From NCBI GenBank assembly GCA_019649035.1, contig BMAT01013011.1, positions 155,104-186,452 on the forward strand: a stretch of 31,349 nucleotides of DNA, in the 5' to 3' direction. A model generated the notes under the pieces. That model saw nothing but the letters and a program-made list of their open reading frames with translations, did not search any database and was not told where the DNA came from. The position numbers and the translations under genes are program-made. Numbering within the stretch: the first letter of the stretch is position 1; every line of letters begins with the position of its first letter. The stretch is from Elysia marginata (taxonomy: Eukaryota > Mollusca > Gastropoda > Plakobranchidae). Shown piece by piece: positions 9,812-19,169 of this stretch.

Positions 9812-11100
9812 AAACACTGCTTTTACTGAATTACTTTGATTTGGGCTTTTTCTTGTTAAAAAAAAAATAGTAATACATGTATTTCATTGGGTTCAATTTC
9901 TAAAAATACAAAAAGTGAAACAAAACGAAGGGATGCACTGCCATTCACTTTGTTTACTTTTACAGTAATATTGTAGTGAATTTTTTACATTGGCTTTCAT
10001 TGCATTGCTGATTTTAAAGTTCTCTTCAGTCGAGCAAACAATACTGTTTTCGCCATTCTTTAGCTTTTGAATTAAACTTTTCCTTAGGTAACATTTTATT
10101 AATTGGAGCAACTAGATGATAATATTTTTGTGTGTTTTTAATCTTTGTAAACCACTGTATGCATCACTACAATTTTGAATAAATCGTTCTTCCTCAGATA
10201 TTGACTTTTAAAAAATCAACAGAAAAATTAAAACATTGCAGTATAACTCCTCTTATTTCAATTGCAAACTTTTATATGAGGGAAAATACATGTGTCTACC
10301 TTTATTAAAAATCACACTAATTTATAAATACTATTTTTAAGGCCAACAAACAGACACAAATGTAGAGCTTTATAGAAGAAATGCTTTTGAGGAAAGCGAG
10401 GATGATGAATATATCAGAATTGATATAAACGTATATCCTCTTTATGTACCATTTTTGTTACTTATAAAACAGACGAGTGCTTTCCCTAAAGGAATGATTC
10501 ATAGTTTTTAAAGATATGAAACTAACTGTGGAGAGTAGTAGGCTTCAAGTGGAAATGCCCGAAACGTCTGCCTTTTGTATGATTCGAATCTTCGATTTAT
10601 AGTAGCTTTGCTATCCGCCACCCTGCGTCTTAGAAAAACACTGCTTAAGATTGACATTCATAGTCATAAATAAACAACGAATATCTTTCAACACAAAACA
10701 GAAATAACAAAGCCGCAGAGATACGGCTACTCTTTACTGACCAACCAGAGTCAACATCGCGCACACTATCAAGATTTTCTTCTTTGCATTATGGAAGATT
10801 CCCAAAGATGCTTTCCTTCAAGAATAATTTTTTTTTTACATTTTGGTCAACGTAGTCTGTTATCTGTGGGACACGCGTGATGCACTAAAGTAGGAGATAT
10901 ACAGACTCATTACAGATTGGGCAATGTTTTCTAGGATGTTTCATGTTTTGATGCATTTTAACGCTCCCTAATGTTTTTGTTGTGAAATTCGAGTTTTTTC
11001 TCGTTTTAAGACCAACTATTTAGCATCGTAGCATTAAACTTAAGTTCCTTTCTTGCGCATAGACAAGAGTCATCGTTTTCAATGATAGACAGTAAGCCTG
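8990..11100. other. AT-rich non-coding stretch
   Basis: No convincing gene is seen. It holds the (AT)16 array at 9776-9807, an AAAAGCTTTT palindrome near 9473, poly-A/T runs and ordinary AT-rich DNA. The frame at 9495-9740 begins without ATG and ends in Phe/Ser-rich translation. Confidence 0.65.
9776..9807. repeat. (AT)16 microsatellite
   Basis: A perfect 32-base AT dinucleotide array. Confidence 0.98.
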
Positions 11101-11112
11101 GCCTCACGTATG

Positions 11113-11151
11113 CCGGAAGTAGATCCCTTTAGGCATAACTGCGCACGCGCC
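11113..11151. promoter_or_regulatory. ETS plus NRF1-type promoter motif pair
   Basis: CCGGAAGT (11113-11120) matches the ETS/GABP consensus. TGCGCACGCGCC (11140-11151) closely matches the NRF1 consensus. Paired ETS and NRF1 sites are known from animal housekeeping promoters, often bidirectional. The patch is the only GC/CpG-dense spot for about 1 kb either side. No TATA box or clear downstream exon is seen in either direction, so the target gene, if any, is unknown. Confidence 0.35.
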
Positions 11152-11159
11152 CTTGGATT

Positions 11160-12310
11160 TTGCGAGAAAGTATTGTCGTGTTCTATGGTTTAAGACTGTC
11201 GAGTTCTTAGAAAGACACACGACTTTTTAATAAAAGACATAGTCAAATTGAAGGAAGGATTAAGACAGAGCCGAGACTGTGGGTTGCACACGGTCAAATT
11301 TAATCACATGTCATACAACTTTTAATTTGTTGGTCTTAGTGCTGTCATTGTCAGCTGCTGAAACTTCTATTTTAATTTATAGTTACAACTGAAAATTAAT
11401 TTAAATTCTTGTTGTAAACTTTAAAAAGATTTTGTTTTTGAATCATAGTTTTTTTCCTTTAGTTTCAAATATTTTAAGGTAAAATTTTGATAACACTGAC
11501 ATCAATTGAGATTAGTTTTTTTAGAATGTGCTATAAGCTCTATGCCTTATTTCTGTTCTATATCACACCTGTAACAAAACTAGGGAGGGGAATGCGGTGA
11601 AATCTTTGGTGGTTATGAGGATTAAAAATGGAAGCATGCGGTTGGTTGACCCGTAGAGCAGAGTTTGATAAACGTAGTTATTAAATGAGCTACGAAGTGC
11701 AATTAAATTACAATTATGAATGCATATATGTCAATAAATGAATAAAGTTTTTGTGTACTTCTAGTGCAGTTGCGAAGAAATATTTTCGCAGTATTAAAAA
11801 GAAGAAAAGAAGAATAGACAACCAAAAAAAAAATATATTGCCGGTTTTACTTAAGGTTCTAACATTTCTGCGGTCACCACACATTCAGTTGACGTCGTGC
11901 TTTCCTCGTATGGGGTCCATTTACTTGCGATAGTTAAAGAGAAGACTCAGTTATGTTTTCGGTTTTCGGTTAACACAGTGTCACGTGACGGGCAGCAGGG
12001 TAGGTATTACAAACATTGCGCTAATTTACTTATTTATTCACGTGTGTTCTTAGTACATGACTATTGCGAGCTCAATAGTATAACTATACCACAACAAAAA
12101 CTTGCCAGGTCAGTTCGATACTTGACAATACCTACAGAGACTAGGCCATAAGTTTAAACTTGCTGATAACTGTTTTCGACCACTAAGATCGAGGTATTTG
12201 GACATTAATAATCAGCATTGAGATTTAAATATAGAACTTATGCAGTGCATGAAAACAAAATGTTCTAAAAGTTAACAGACGTTGGGCACCAGAGAAGTTT
12301 TACTGTAGAA
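11160..12310. other. AT-rich stretch with CRE and E-box motifs
   Basis: No credible gene is seen. The frames at 11751-11933 and 11897-12151 lack family signals. The notable content is the motif pair around 11889-11989, listed separately. Confidence 0.55.
11889..11989. promoter_or_regulatory. CRE-like site and palindromic GTCACGTGAC element
   Basis: TTGACGTC (from 11889) contains a CRE-type TGACGTC core. About 90 bp on, GTCACGTGAC (11980-11989) is a perfect 10-bp palindrome identical to the vertebrate CLEAR consensus bound by TFEB/MiT-family factors. USF-type factors also bind this core. The spacing suits one regulatory module. No exon is evident close by. Confidence 0.3.
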
Positions 12311-12316
12311 AGATGT

Positions 12317-12694
12317 CTAAAATCCTCTAATGCAAATTCTCAAATAACGTAGGAGGTTGGAAGAATCAGAGCCTGTAAAAGAAAGGCAAAAAAAAAAAAT
12401 AATAGTGAAGACAACGGGTGCCGAACTTTTCAAGTGTAATGAACTGAACAGTGAACAGCGCCAAACACTAAACATGAGAGGCATCGACACCCACTTATCA
12501 CTCGTACAATGGACGCCTTCAAACTGAGTGACAAAAAGCGCGCCCAGGCAATCCAATGTCAAACAAGCCCATAAATCATCAACACTAAAGGGACACACAG
12601 CCTTCCTAGACCCTATCCCATTTCCAAGGACTTCTCCCCAGCACCGATGCCTACCTGATACCATTATAGACCAGCTCCGGTCGTTTGATTCCAT
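12317..12694 (-). CDS. 125-codon minus-strand frame, doubtful
   Basis: An ATG at 12692-12694 sits in a good start context (AGCATGG). The frame runs 125 codons, is rich in Cys, Trp, Ser and Phe, and has one strongly hydrophobic segment near residues 92-106 (FTIIFFFCLSF). I recognise no family. On the + strand the same island carries a GTG-started 75-codon frame at 12528-12755. It also carries a short ATG frame from 12509 (MDAFKLSDKKRAQAIQ) that ends at TAA. Several open frames in one GC-rich patch argue that openness is compositional. A TE-derived or random origin is likelier than a gene. Confidence 0.15.
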   Translation of the reverse strand: MESNDRSWSIMVSGRHRCWGEVLGNGIGSRKAVCPFSVDDLWACLTLDCLGALFVTQFEGVHCTSDKWVSMPLMFSVWRCSLFSSLHLKSSAPVVFTIIFFFCLSFTGSDSSNLLRYLRICIRGF

Positions 12695-12759
12695 GCTGCC
12701 TTCTCTTTATTCTTGTCAGCAGCCATCTGTTTTCTTACCTTTGTGCTGCCAATGAATAT

Positions 12760-13430
12760 TCCGTACGTTTCGTTGGTTCGATTTTTCTGCCTTTCACACC
12801 TTTCTCATTTAAATCTTAGAGAACCTGTTTAACCCTGGAACTTCCATAACGTTTCATATTTATATTCGCTTAACGACTTACCCCCTCCCACTCTCCCGGT
12901 GTATCTCTCTCATATCTTTTTTCTTCTCGTTTGAAAATTACAAAATGTCCTCTTAAACTTATTTCGGTTACATCTAAGAGAATAAAAACCATAGGAATTA
13001 TGATTAGTGTCATCAAGCCTAAATTCTTCACAGCATTGATCATGATATTGAGGTTTACAAGGAAACTACCTGAAACACAAAAGTATTAGTTATAACTTTT
13101 ATGCCTCTTAAGTCTTTTACACATATCTTAGAAATGTACAAAGTATTAGTGATCATTATATAAAAAATGTACAAATACTTTTATATAAAGAAAATATAAA
13201 AAATGCATTTGCAAAAGAGATCGCGGTACGTTTGAATGCTTTTGTATTTATTCATCGGTGGCTTTTTGTAATTCTCCAACACAGCAACTTAAAATGTCGA
13301 TAGTAATAAACATAAATGTAATAAAAAGGGTAGCTTTAAATTTTTTTTACGTCATAACAATTGGCATTCATGTTCTGGAGTTTGCGTTTTTTGCAGACTT
13401 TTCATGGGTTCGGTCGGTATAGAGATATGT
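12760..13430. other. AT-rich non-coding stretch with short direct repeats
   Basis: No gene is seen. The word AAGTATTAGT occurs at about 13082 and 13142, and ATGTACAAA at about 13134 and 13167, forming a loose local direct repeat. Confidence 0.6.
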
Positions 13431-13433
13431 AAG

Positions 13434-13508
13434 GAAGAAAGAGGGGGGGGAGAGACAGAGACAGAAAGAGAAAGAGAGAGAGAGAGAGAGATAGAGAGAG
13501 AGAGAAAG
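13434..13508. repeat. Purine-rich (GA)n tract
   Basis: A G-run followed by GACAGA, GAAAGA and (GA)n units with one ATAGAG interruption. Its complement is a polypyrimidine run that keeps two minus-strand frames of 80-84 codons open; these are not genes. Confidence 0.95.
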
Positions 13509-13727
13509 TCTTCGCAAGTTGTAATGACCGTGGAGGATACAAAACGTGGGTAAGTTACGTTTATAAAAAATGCAAAACTTGAAACATGTACATTTTTGTA
13601 ACGCAAGCAAGGAGGAATAAAAAATCAGAAAAAAATTTTCAAGAAATTAAAAATTAAATGTTTTCATCTCATATAATGACTAATAAAATCAGATATTTAA
13701 AATGCATTTGATTAAGACACCATTATC

Positions 13728-14126
13728 TTATTTAGACGCAAGAATCGTTAGACAGAGTACTTCTTTGTGATAAATGCCAGAGTGGATTTGAAAGAAAAGA
13801 AATTCGCTGCTGATGGTTTTTTTTTCTTGGAAATATTCTGAGGCAGCATTTTTATGTAGACTAACAGTAGGAGGTGAGCAAAGCAAAGGAACATGTTTTG
13901 ATGCAACCTTATGCAGTAGGATTAAATGCTTACGCAGCTTTGGTTTATAAGATTTGTCTAGAAAAATATTCTTGCCACTCACTAGTATTATGAAGATGAA
14001 TTCTTTTGAAGTGTATGTGAAATTAAAGGCCTCAACTACAGAAAGCCTTTCGTGGAATACAGTTTGTTTGCTGTGATAAGAACGAGAGACGATGTCTTGA
14101 TGTTGAAGAAAAGGTGAATTGTTCAT
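13728..14126 (-). CDS. 132-codon minus-strand frame, unknown
   Basis: A complete ATG frame with A at -3 of the start codon, in DNA of ordinary AT-rich composition, so openness is not explained by high GC. At roughly 36% GC I estimate well under one such frame by chance in this window, but not so few as to be compelling. The product is basic to neutral. It has a hydrophobic run near residues 43-51 (FIFIILVSG) that is too polar at its edges for a sure membrane segment, and KSYKPKLRKHLILLHK after it. I recognise no domain. No neighbouring exon or poly-A signal supports it strongly. Confidence 0.2.
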   Translation of the reverse strand: MNNSPFLQHQDIVSRSYHSKQTVFHERLSVVEAFNFTYTSKEFIFIILVSGKNIFLDKSYKPKLRKHLILLHKVASKHVPLLCSPPTVSLHKNAASEYFQEKKTISSEFLFFQIHSGIYHKEVLCLTILASK

Positions 14127-14299
14127 CCTCGTTTTCTGAAATCGCTTTATTTCACGGTGTTAAGCCTTCAATATTGCATGAGAAGGGTATCAAAATACAG
14201 TTTTTGCGTGCTGATACTATAATTAACCACACACAAAGCAACTTTACACATATGAAAACAAGCCACAACTTTTTTGTTTATTTCAGACTAGATTAAGAG

Positions 14300-14730
14300 G
14301 ATTTATGTGACTTTTTCTGGCTTAAGAACAGGTTTCAGCTAGATCTGACTCAAAGTTGAATTTGGTCAGAGCAGCAAACAAGTTAATATAAATTTTTAAT
14401 CATACGCTAAATTAAAAATAAAAAAGTAAGATAATCCAAAATCTTCAAGCTTTTTTTTTGTTATGAACGAGACACGTATGAGAACATAAGAAAGTTGTCA
14501 ATTTCAAATGAAGAAACCCTGAGGGCCCAGCCTATGAAAAATTATAAGAATAGCGCGTATGTAGTGTTATTAAACGATGAAATCAAACTCATGCCGACAG
14601 CTTACGAAAATATGAATACTCTTTTGAGGTTAAAGTGTTAGGAAATGGTTTTCCGTTTTCAATACATTCCATAGACCAGATATGCAAAGTTAAAAAGTCA
14701 AAAGGGAATAAAAGGGGTATGTTTCAATAG
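14300..14730. other. AT-rich non-coding stretch
   Basis: Nothing is supported here beyond a poly-T run near 14451-14459. Confidence 0.6.
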
Positions 14731-14819
14731 ATCACTGAGGGAAAATAACTACCAAGACACGCGTTAAAGAATATTCTACGCTTACTGTATAGAAAGAATG
14801 GATAGACCGACCTGTCAGG

Positions 14820-15320
14820 GTCTTTCTTAAAGAACGGGGAGCGCAGCAATAGAGACAGAAGACAGCAGTCCGTAGCAAGAGATCGCTTCTATACGCCAAG
14901 TCGCTATAACAGAGAGAAAAGCTGAGAGGACAAGAGAGGGGCAAGTTCGAGAGAAAACGCCAGAGAGAAGAAAAGAAGCCCAGAGAAGGATGAGGTCGCG
15001 GAAACCGTAGTTCGTTGTAAAAGAATAAAAGCCGGGGGTGAAAGTTTGAAGTAATTATGGCATTTAAAGGAAGTGCTCAACTGTACACTATCTTGTTGTT
15101 CGCGAAGCCGGGGCACATCAGGACCAGTCCTGCTAGTGGTTTTAGAGTGGACAAAGATTAGCCAGAATCAAACTCGAATCAATCACATTGGACCGTTGCA
15201 TATTGACGTCGATTCAGGTCATTCGGAAAGGGGTGTGTTCAACGCAGGTGGGGTAAATAGAACGGGGGGAGGAGAGCGAGTGAAAAGCCTCGGCTAGGAG
15301 AGGAAAGGCGGAGAAAGTTG
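14820..15320. other. GC-richer, purine-biased island
   Basis: The + strand is strongly purine-biased without being a simple repeat, especially 14900-15000 and 15225-15310. Two minus-strand frames of 70 codons and one GTG-started + frame of 74 codons lie here. None shows a domain or an ATG in good context. A CRE-type TTGACGTC lies near 15203, followed within about 10 bases by AGGTCA (near 15217), suggesting a regulatory element rather than a gene. Confidence 0.35.
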
Positions 15321-15479
15321 TCAGAAAACTGGCCAAATTTGAACCGTTGGTAAGAAAGGAAAACGTCGGAAGAGGCGTGTCTACTGTTTTGATTATAAAT
15401 TGGTCAAAACAAACCACCGAGGGAAAGTTATGAGTTAAACACCATTTTGCTGAGTGCTCACTGAAGCGCACCTCATGCC

Positions 15480-16950
15480 ACGTGAACTGTTAAATTTCTC
15501 GTAAAACTGTTGACACTGTATACTCTTTTTTAAGTATCTAATGAATCAAAGATTTCCAAACTTTTAAACGCATCAGTAAATTTTACGCTTGAAAACAACA
15601 GCAGACATTTTTGTATACCTCTACCATTGTGTTTCCTTGAGCCATAGACCTTACATAAATATATACTCCAAAAGATTACCCACGTATAAGATCATGCTTA
15701 TTGGATTCCGCGATTTTTGTCGTTACTGTTGAATATGAAATTCTAATATTGCTACAAATATACCCCTATTGATATGTGCAATTTAAAACAGAAGACGTTG
15801 ATGGATTTTTATTTGACGAATAAATCTACAACTGATAAAAGAAAAAATGCTAAGCCAAAAAATTTTCTAACGGGCATTGGCGGCGAAAAATAGGCCGATG
15901 TAGGTATAAAACATCAAAAGTGGGGTTTTAGCTGATTTATGTGATTTATTTTGTTTCAAATAATATCTCAAAGAGTTTTTGGAGCAAAATATAGTCTAAA
16001 TTCTTTTTTAAAAAACTTTAAAAAATTGGATGATTTCACACTCCTTATCAATAATTCATCCTAGATTGCTGATTTTATCATCTTTAGCCCTTGGTTACGA
16101 AGCGTCTGTAAAGGTCGATACATACATACATGTATTTAGTATCGTTGGAATCGTTGAGATACGCCCGTGCCCCAGTTTGACATTTTAGTCCTGTCGGTAA
16201 TACACGAGACCGATATTACACAATATTCCTGCATGAAGCATACTTATGTGAACCGGTTAACTGAAAAAAAATTAACAATATTCTTTTTACAAAAATTCCT
16301 ATTGCTTGAAAAATTTTGGTTTGAAGATCTGCCTTTGAGAGCTTATTATGTTCATGACCTCAACAGTCTGCCCAGCTGTTAATCTACAAGGGATGTGTTT
16401 AGTCTATTGATTTACCACTGTTAAAACCAATATCTTCGATTTTACAAAAACATAAAACTCTTCGTTCTTGTTATAAGTAAATTTGAGACTGTTAATGGGC
16501 AGCCTAAAAGGAAAATTACATCGATAAAAATATAGTAAACTTTAGATGCACAGTTAGAGTAGAAAAATCAGTCTGGAAAGCAATAAAGATAATGTCGATT
16601 ATTCATGGAAAAATGGATCGAGTGTTTAGAGAGAAAGAATAAGAAAAATAGTTACCTGTGTTACAACTTGTCTTTAAAATAATACCATTCCAACATACGA
16701 GCGTACCCAAAAATTAATTTAAAAAATTCATAATGTATGAGGTAAAATAACATTGATCGTCCAGATAATGAAACGCTTGGTATTTACAACCAAATCACAC
16801 ATTTAATATTTGAAAAAAGAAAGATGAAAGTTTTAAATTTCTCTGGAGTACAATGGTTAAAGATTCGAATGCTTTGAAAGATGTGTTTGGGAATGTCATT
16901 TTAAGTGCTTAGCACGGATGTGGAAGTATTATTGTAGCAAATATTCTTGA
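15480..16950. other. AT-rich non-coding stretch
   Basis: No convincing frame is seen. The 71-codon frame at 16167-16382 is unremarkable in composition and lacks splice support. A CCACGTGA E-box occurs near 15479. Confidence 0.6.
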
Positions 16951-16952
16951 CG

Positions 16953-17552
16953 TTAAGTGGCTAGGCGATTTGTCCAAGCCGACAGCCAAGCTATTTTACT
17001 TTCATTACTAAGATTGAACGTGGCAGGCAAGAAAGAAAGACCCCTGCACAGAGAACGGAAACGGGTATTGGAGATCTCACCCATTTGGAGAGAACAACTA
17101 GAGATCTCCGAGTCCCATGCAATGCAAGCAGGTTTGCCAGGAAGAGGTGCACGAGTAAGCACTGTTCTGGACTTGTGGTCCCTTCGTTGTTGACAAGCGA
17201 CAGGTCTGTGGGTGGAGAGGTTACACTCTAAATACGATTTAATTACCGAGTACGCCAAGAGCCTGAATAGGTGGGGAAGAGGACTCGTCCCTCCGAGCAT
17301 TGGATAGGCTAGTAGTCGCCCTTTGTGCCGGGAGCCAGGAGATGATTGTCCACCGTTGTTTGGAGACCTTCCCCCTGACAATGGCCGAATGTCCGGTAGA
17401 GGGGATTTGGAAGTTTGCCACAAGGACTCGAAAACACCGGGGGCCAGGTTGGGCAAACTGAAGTAGCATTCAACAGGGGACAAAACGCCGTCTGCGTGAT
17501 TCCTGATTTGATACGAATTCGTTTCTCCACCCCCATCAGCAACGAGGCACAT
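16953..17552 (-). CDS. 199-codon ATG frame, longest in the window, unknown
   Basis: It runs from ATG at 17550-17552 (A at -3) to TAA without interruption, inside a 600-bp island whose sampled lines are 50-62% GC. An in-frame TAA lies just upstream, so the ATG is the natural start. The product is rich in Ser, Pro, Arg, Leu and Cys (LPGKPACIAWDSE, SLPNLAPGVFES) and has no signal peptide, membrane segment or known motif. The variant poly-A signal ATTAAA lies on this strand at 16802-16807. Against a real gene, the + strand is also open: 16957-17193 (79 codons, no ATG at its start) and 17308-17466 (52 codons, containing CREPGDDCPPLFGDLPPDNG). A composition-driven frame or an old mobile-element fragment are alternatives. 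Confidence 0.25.
   Translation of the reverse strand: MCLVADGGGETNSYQIRNHADGVLSPVECYFSLPNLAPGVFESLWQTSKSPLPDIRPLSGGRSPNNGGQSSPGSRHKGRLLAYPMLGGTSPLPHLFRLLAYSVIKSYLECNLSTHRPVACQQRRDHKSRTVLTRAPLPGKPACIAWDSEISSCSLQMGEISNTRFRSLCRGLSFLPATFNLSNESKIAWLSAWTNRLAT
17070..17109. repeat. Inverted pair of GAGATCTC palindromes
   Basis: GGAGATCTC (17070-17078) and GAGATCTCC (17101-17109) are reverse complements 22 bp apart. Each contains the self-palindrome GAGATCTC. The two centres are about 30 bp apart, close to three helical turns, which would suit paired dimeric protein sites. Confidence 0.75.
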
Positions 17553-17860
17553 TTTCCAACCTGCTTATGATGTACACGATAGTATTAGATTGTCTATGGG
17601 TTTCACTGCGATGTGACTGTTGTTTTGCCCTGGAAGATTTCGGTAAGTAAAATGATAGACCCCAAAAGTATACGAACAATACGGTATGAGAAAAAACTTT
17701 TACAGAGCGTAAGTTTTGACACTCTCAGTGTTTTGTGAAGTACTCAATACTTTCCCTACTATTTTATTTAATCTATCTATGAATCATTACTCTTTACCGA
17801 CGGCAAAAAAGAATTGAATAATCTCCCACCTTTTTCTGTTTGTCTTATAATGTTCGTGTT

Positions 17861-17993
17861 CCTGTCTCTTTTGCATCACCTCGCTCCCTCTCTCTCTCTC
17901 CTTCTCTTTCTCTCTCGTCTCTCTTTATCTTTCTCTTGTTTACACTATCGGCCTTTGACATTTCTCTTCGATTTACTCTTTTTCTCTAGATAT
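17861..17993. repeat. Pyrimidine-rich (CT)n tract
   Basis: CT-dominated + strand with TCTCTCTC and CTTTCTCTCTCG units. It keeps a 61-codon frame open, which is not a gene. Confidence 0.9.
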
Positions 17994-18357
17994 ATCTAGT
18001 TCCACAGTACTCTGTATTTTATCCAAAGATGAAAGACATGCTCTTCAATCAAAACTATCTAAACAACTTCACCGAAAGTCGATTTAAAAGACATCAAGCT
18101 ACCAAAATACCCAAGTAAAAGCCGCAAATTTACATCAATCAAAAATTCGCTGATGTCTAAACATTAAGTCTGACATTTTCGTATTGTTATAACCTTTGAA
18201 GCGGGTAAAAGAAAACAGTTCCCACTACAGAGCACTGGGCCCAGGCTTCTCGAAGGAAGACTCCATAAATGAAGCGGGGGGAATTCTAGCTACTCGTAGT
18301 ATGATTATTCTCTGCAAACATGTTTTAGAAACCTGCCGGGAGTTATCATTTGAGGTA

Positions 18358-18506
18358 TCCTGAGATAATTTATTAGTACTAGAAAACCGATTGAAAAAAA
18401 CTGGCATGACAACTACTTACCATACCAATTGTAACGTTGTATCGGATTATACTTAAACTTTGAATGATCAGTGCACACGTTCCTGAGATAATCTATTTTA
18501 TTAGTA
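18358..18506. repeat. Bipartite direct repeat with GATA-type core
   Basis: TCCTGAGATAAT occurs at 18358-18369 and again at 18481-18492. Each copy is followed by TTATTAGTA, directly in the first copy (18370-18378) and after 5 bases in the second (18498-18506). AGATAA matches the WGATAR consensus of GATA factors. The copies are 123 bp apart. Confidence 0.8.
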
Positions 18507-18606
18507 AAGCAAAGTAAGTTCGCCAGATACGCACCATCAGTTAACACCCTAATATAAGCTCACGCAGTTATTACATGATTATCAGAAAGCTTTTTTTTTT
18601 CGAAAA

Positions 18607-18792
18607 ATGTTAACACTCCCATTCAAAGAAGACCAGAGAAAGCAAAATATACCAACAATGATACACAGTCTCCTTCTGGACACCTCTCCCGGAGGCCCAT
18701 GTACCATGACACGTTTTCTTGTAAAACAAAGGGATCAGAGGCGTTTCAGACAAGCCTGGACGAATGAGGTTGCTAAGCTTGGTGATGGATAG
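18607..18792 (+). CDS. 61-codon ATG frame, unknown
   Basis: It starts at an ATG with A at -3 just after a poly-T run, and ends at TAG in a GC-richer patch. The product is hydrophilic and basic, with LLDTSPGGPCTMTRFL and KQRDQRRFRQAWTNEVAK, the latter a possible amphipathic helix. No family is recognised. Only a weak donor (GAG|GTTGCT) lies near its end, so single-exon or chance are both possible. Confidence 0.18.
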   Translation: MLTLPFKEDQRKQNIPTMIHSLLLDTSPGGPCTMTRFLVKQRDQRRFRQAWTNEVAKLGDG

Positions 18793-18939
18793 AACAACAA
18801 GGCTTAGCCTACCCTTGTTCTGTCGTTCTGCAACTCATAATGTCCTGCGCTATTTTTTATCTTGTCTGTATCAGGCTGTACCTCTCCATACTTTTTGTGT
18901 CTATGTCCACACCGGTCAGCTATCTCTTAATATCTCTTC

Positions 18940-19087
18940 GCGAGTCTTTAGCTTTATGTTGCTACTTCTCTTCCCTCCCTTCTTTTTCTCTTTTTTTTCT
19001 CTCTCTCTCTTATTCTGTCTTAGAGTTTGTTTCTATTTAGTTTAAAATTTGCTCCCTATTGTAATAGTTGTGTCCCTCTGTGCACAC

Positions 19088-19137
<50 letters not shown>

Positions 19138-19165
19138 AATACTCTTTATCTATCTATCTATTTAT
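18940..19165. repeat. CT-rich tract with long (CT)n and (TCTA)n arrays
   Basis: The perfect (TC)n core spans about 19089-19131 and is followed by (TCTA)n at 19147-19163. Pyrimidine-rich DNA upstream (18956-19020) is continuous with it. Confidence 0.97.
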
Positions 19166-19169
19166 ATTT

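Larger units (their letters stand above)
17560..18600. other. Non-coding stretch with CT tract and duplicated GATA-like block
   Basis: It holds the pyrimidine tract at 17861-17993 and the bipartite direct repeat at 18358-18506. No frame is supported. Confidence 0.6.

Noticed and set aside
13352-13610. Two minus-strand frames of 80-84 codons with long Leu/Ser repeats
   Set aside because: They are kept open by the GA/CT microsatellite and encode repeat translation.
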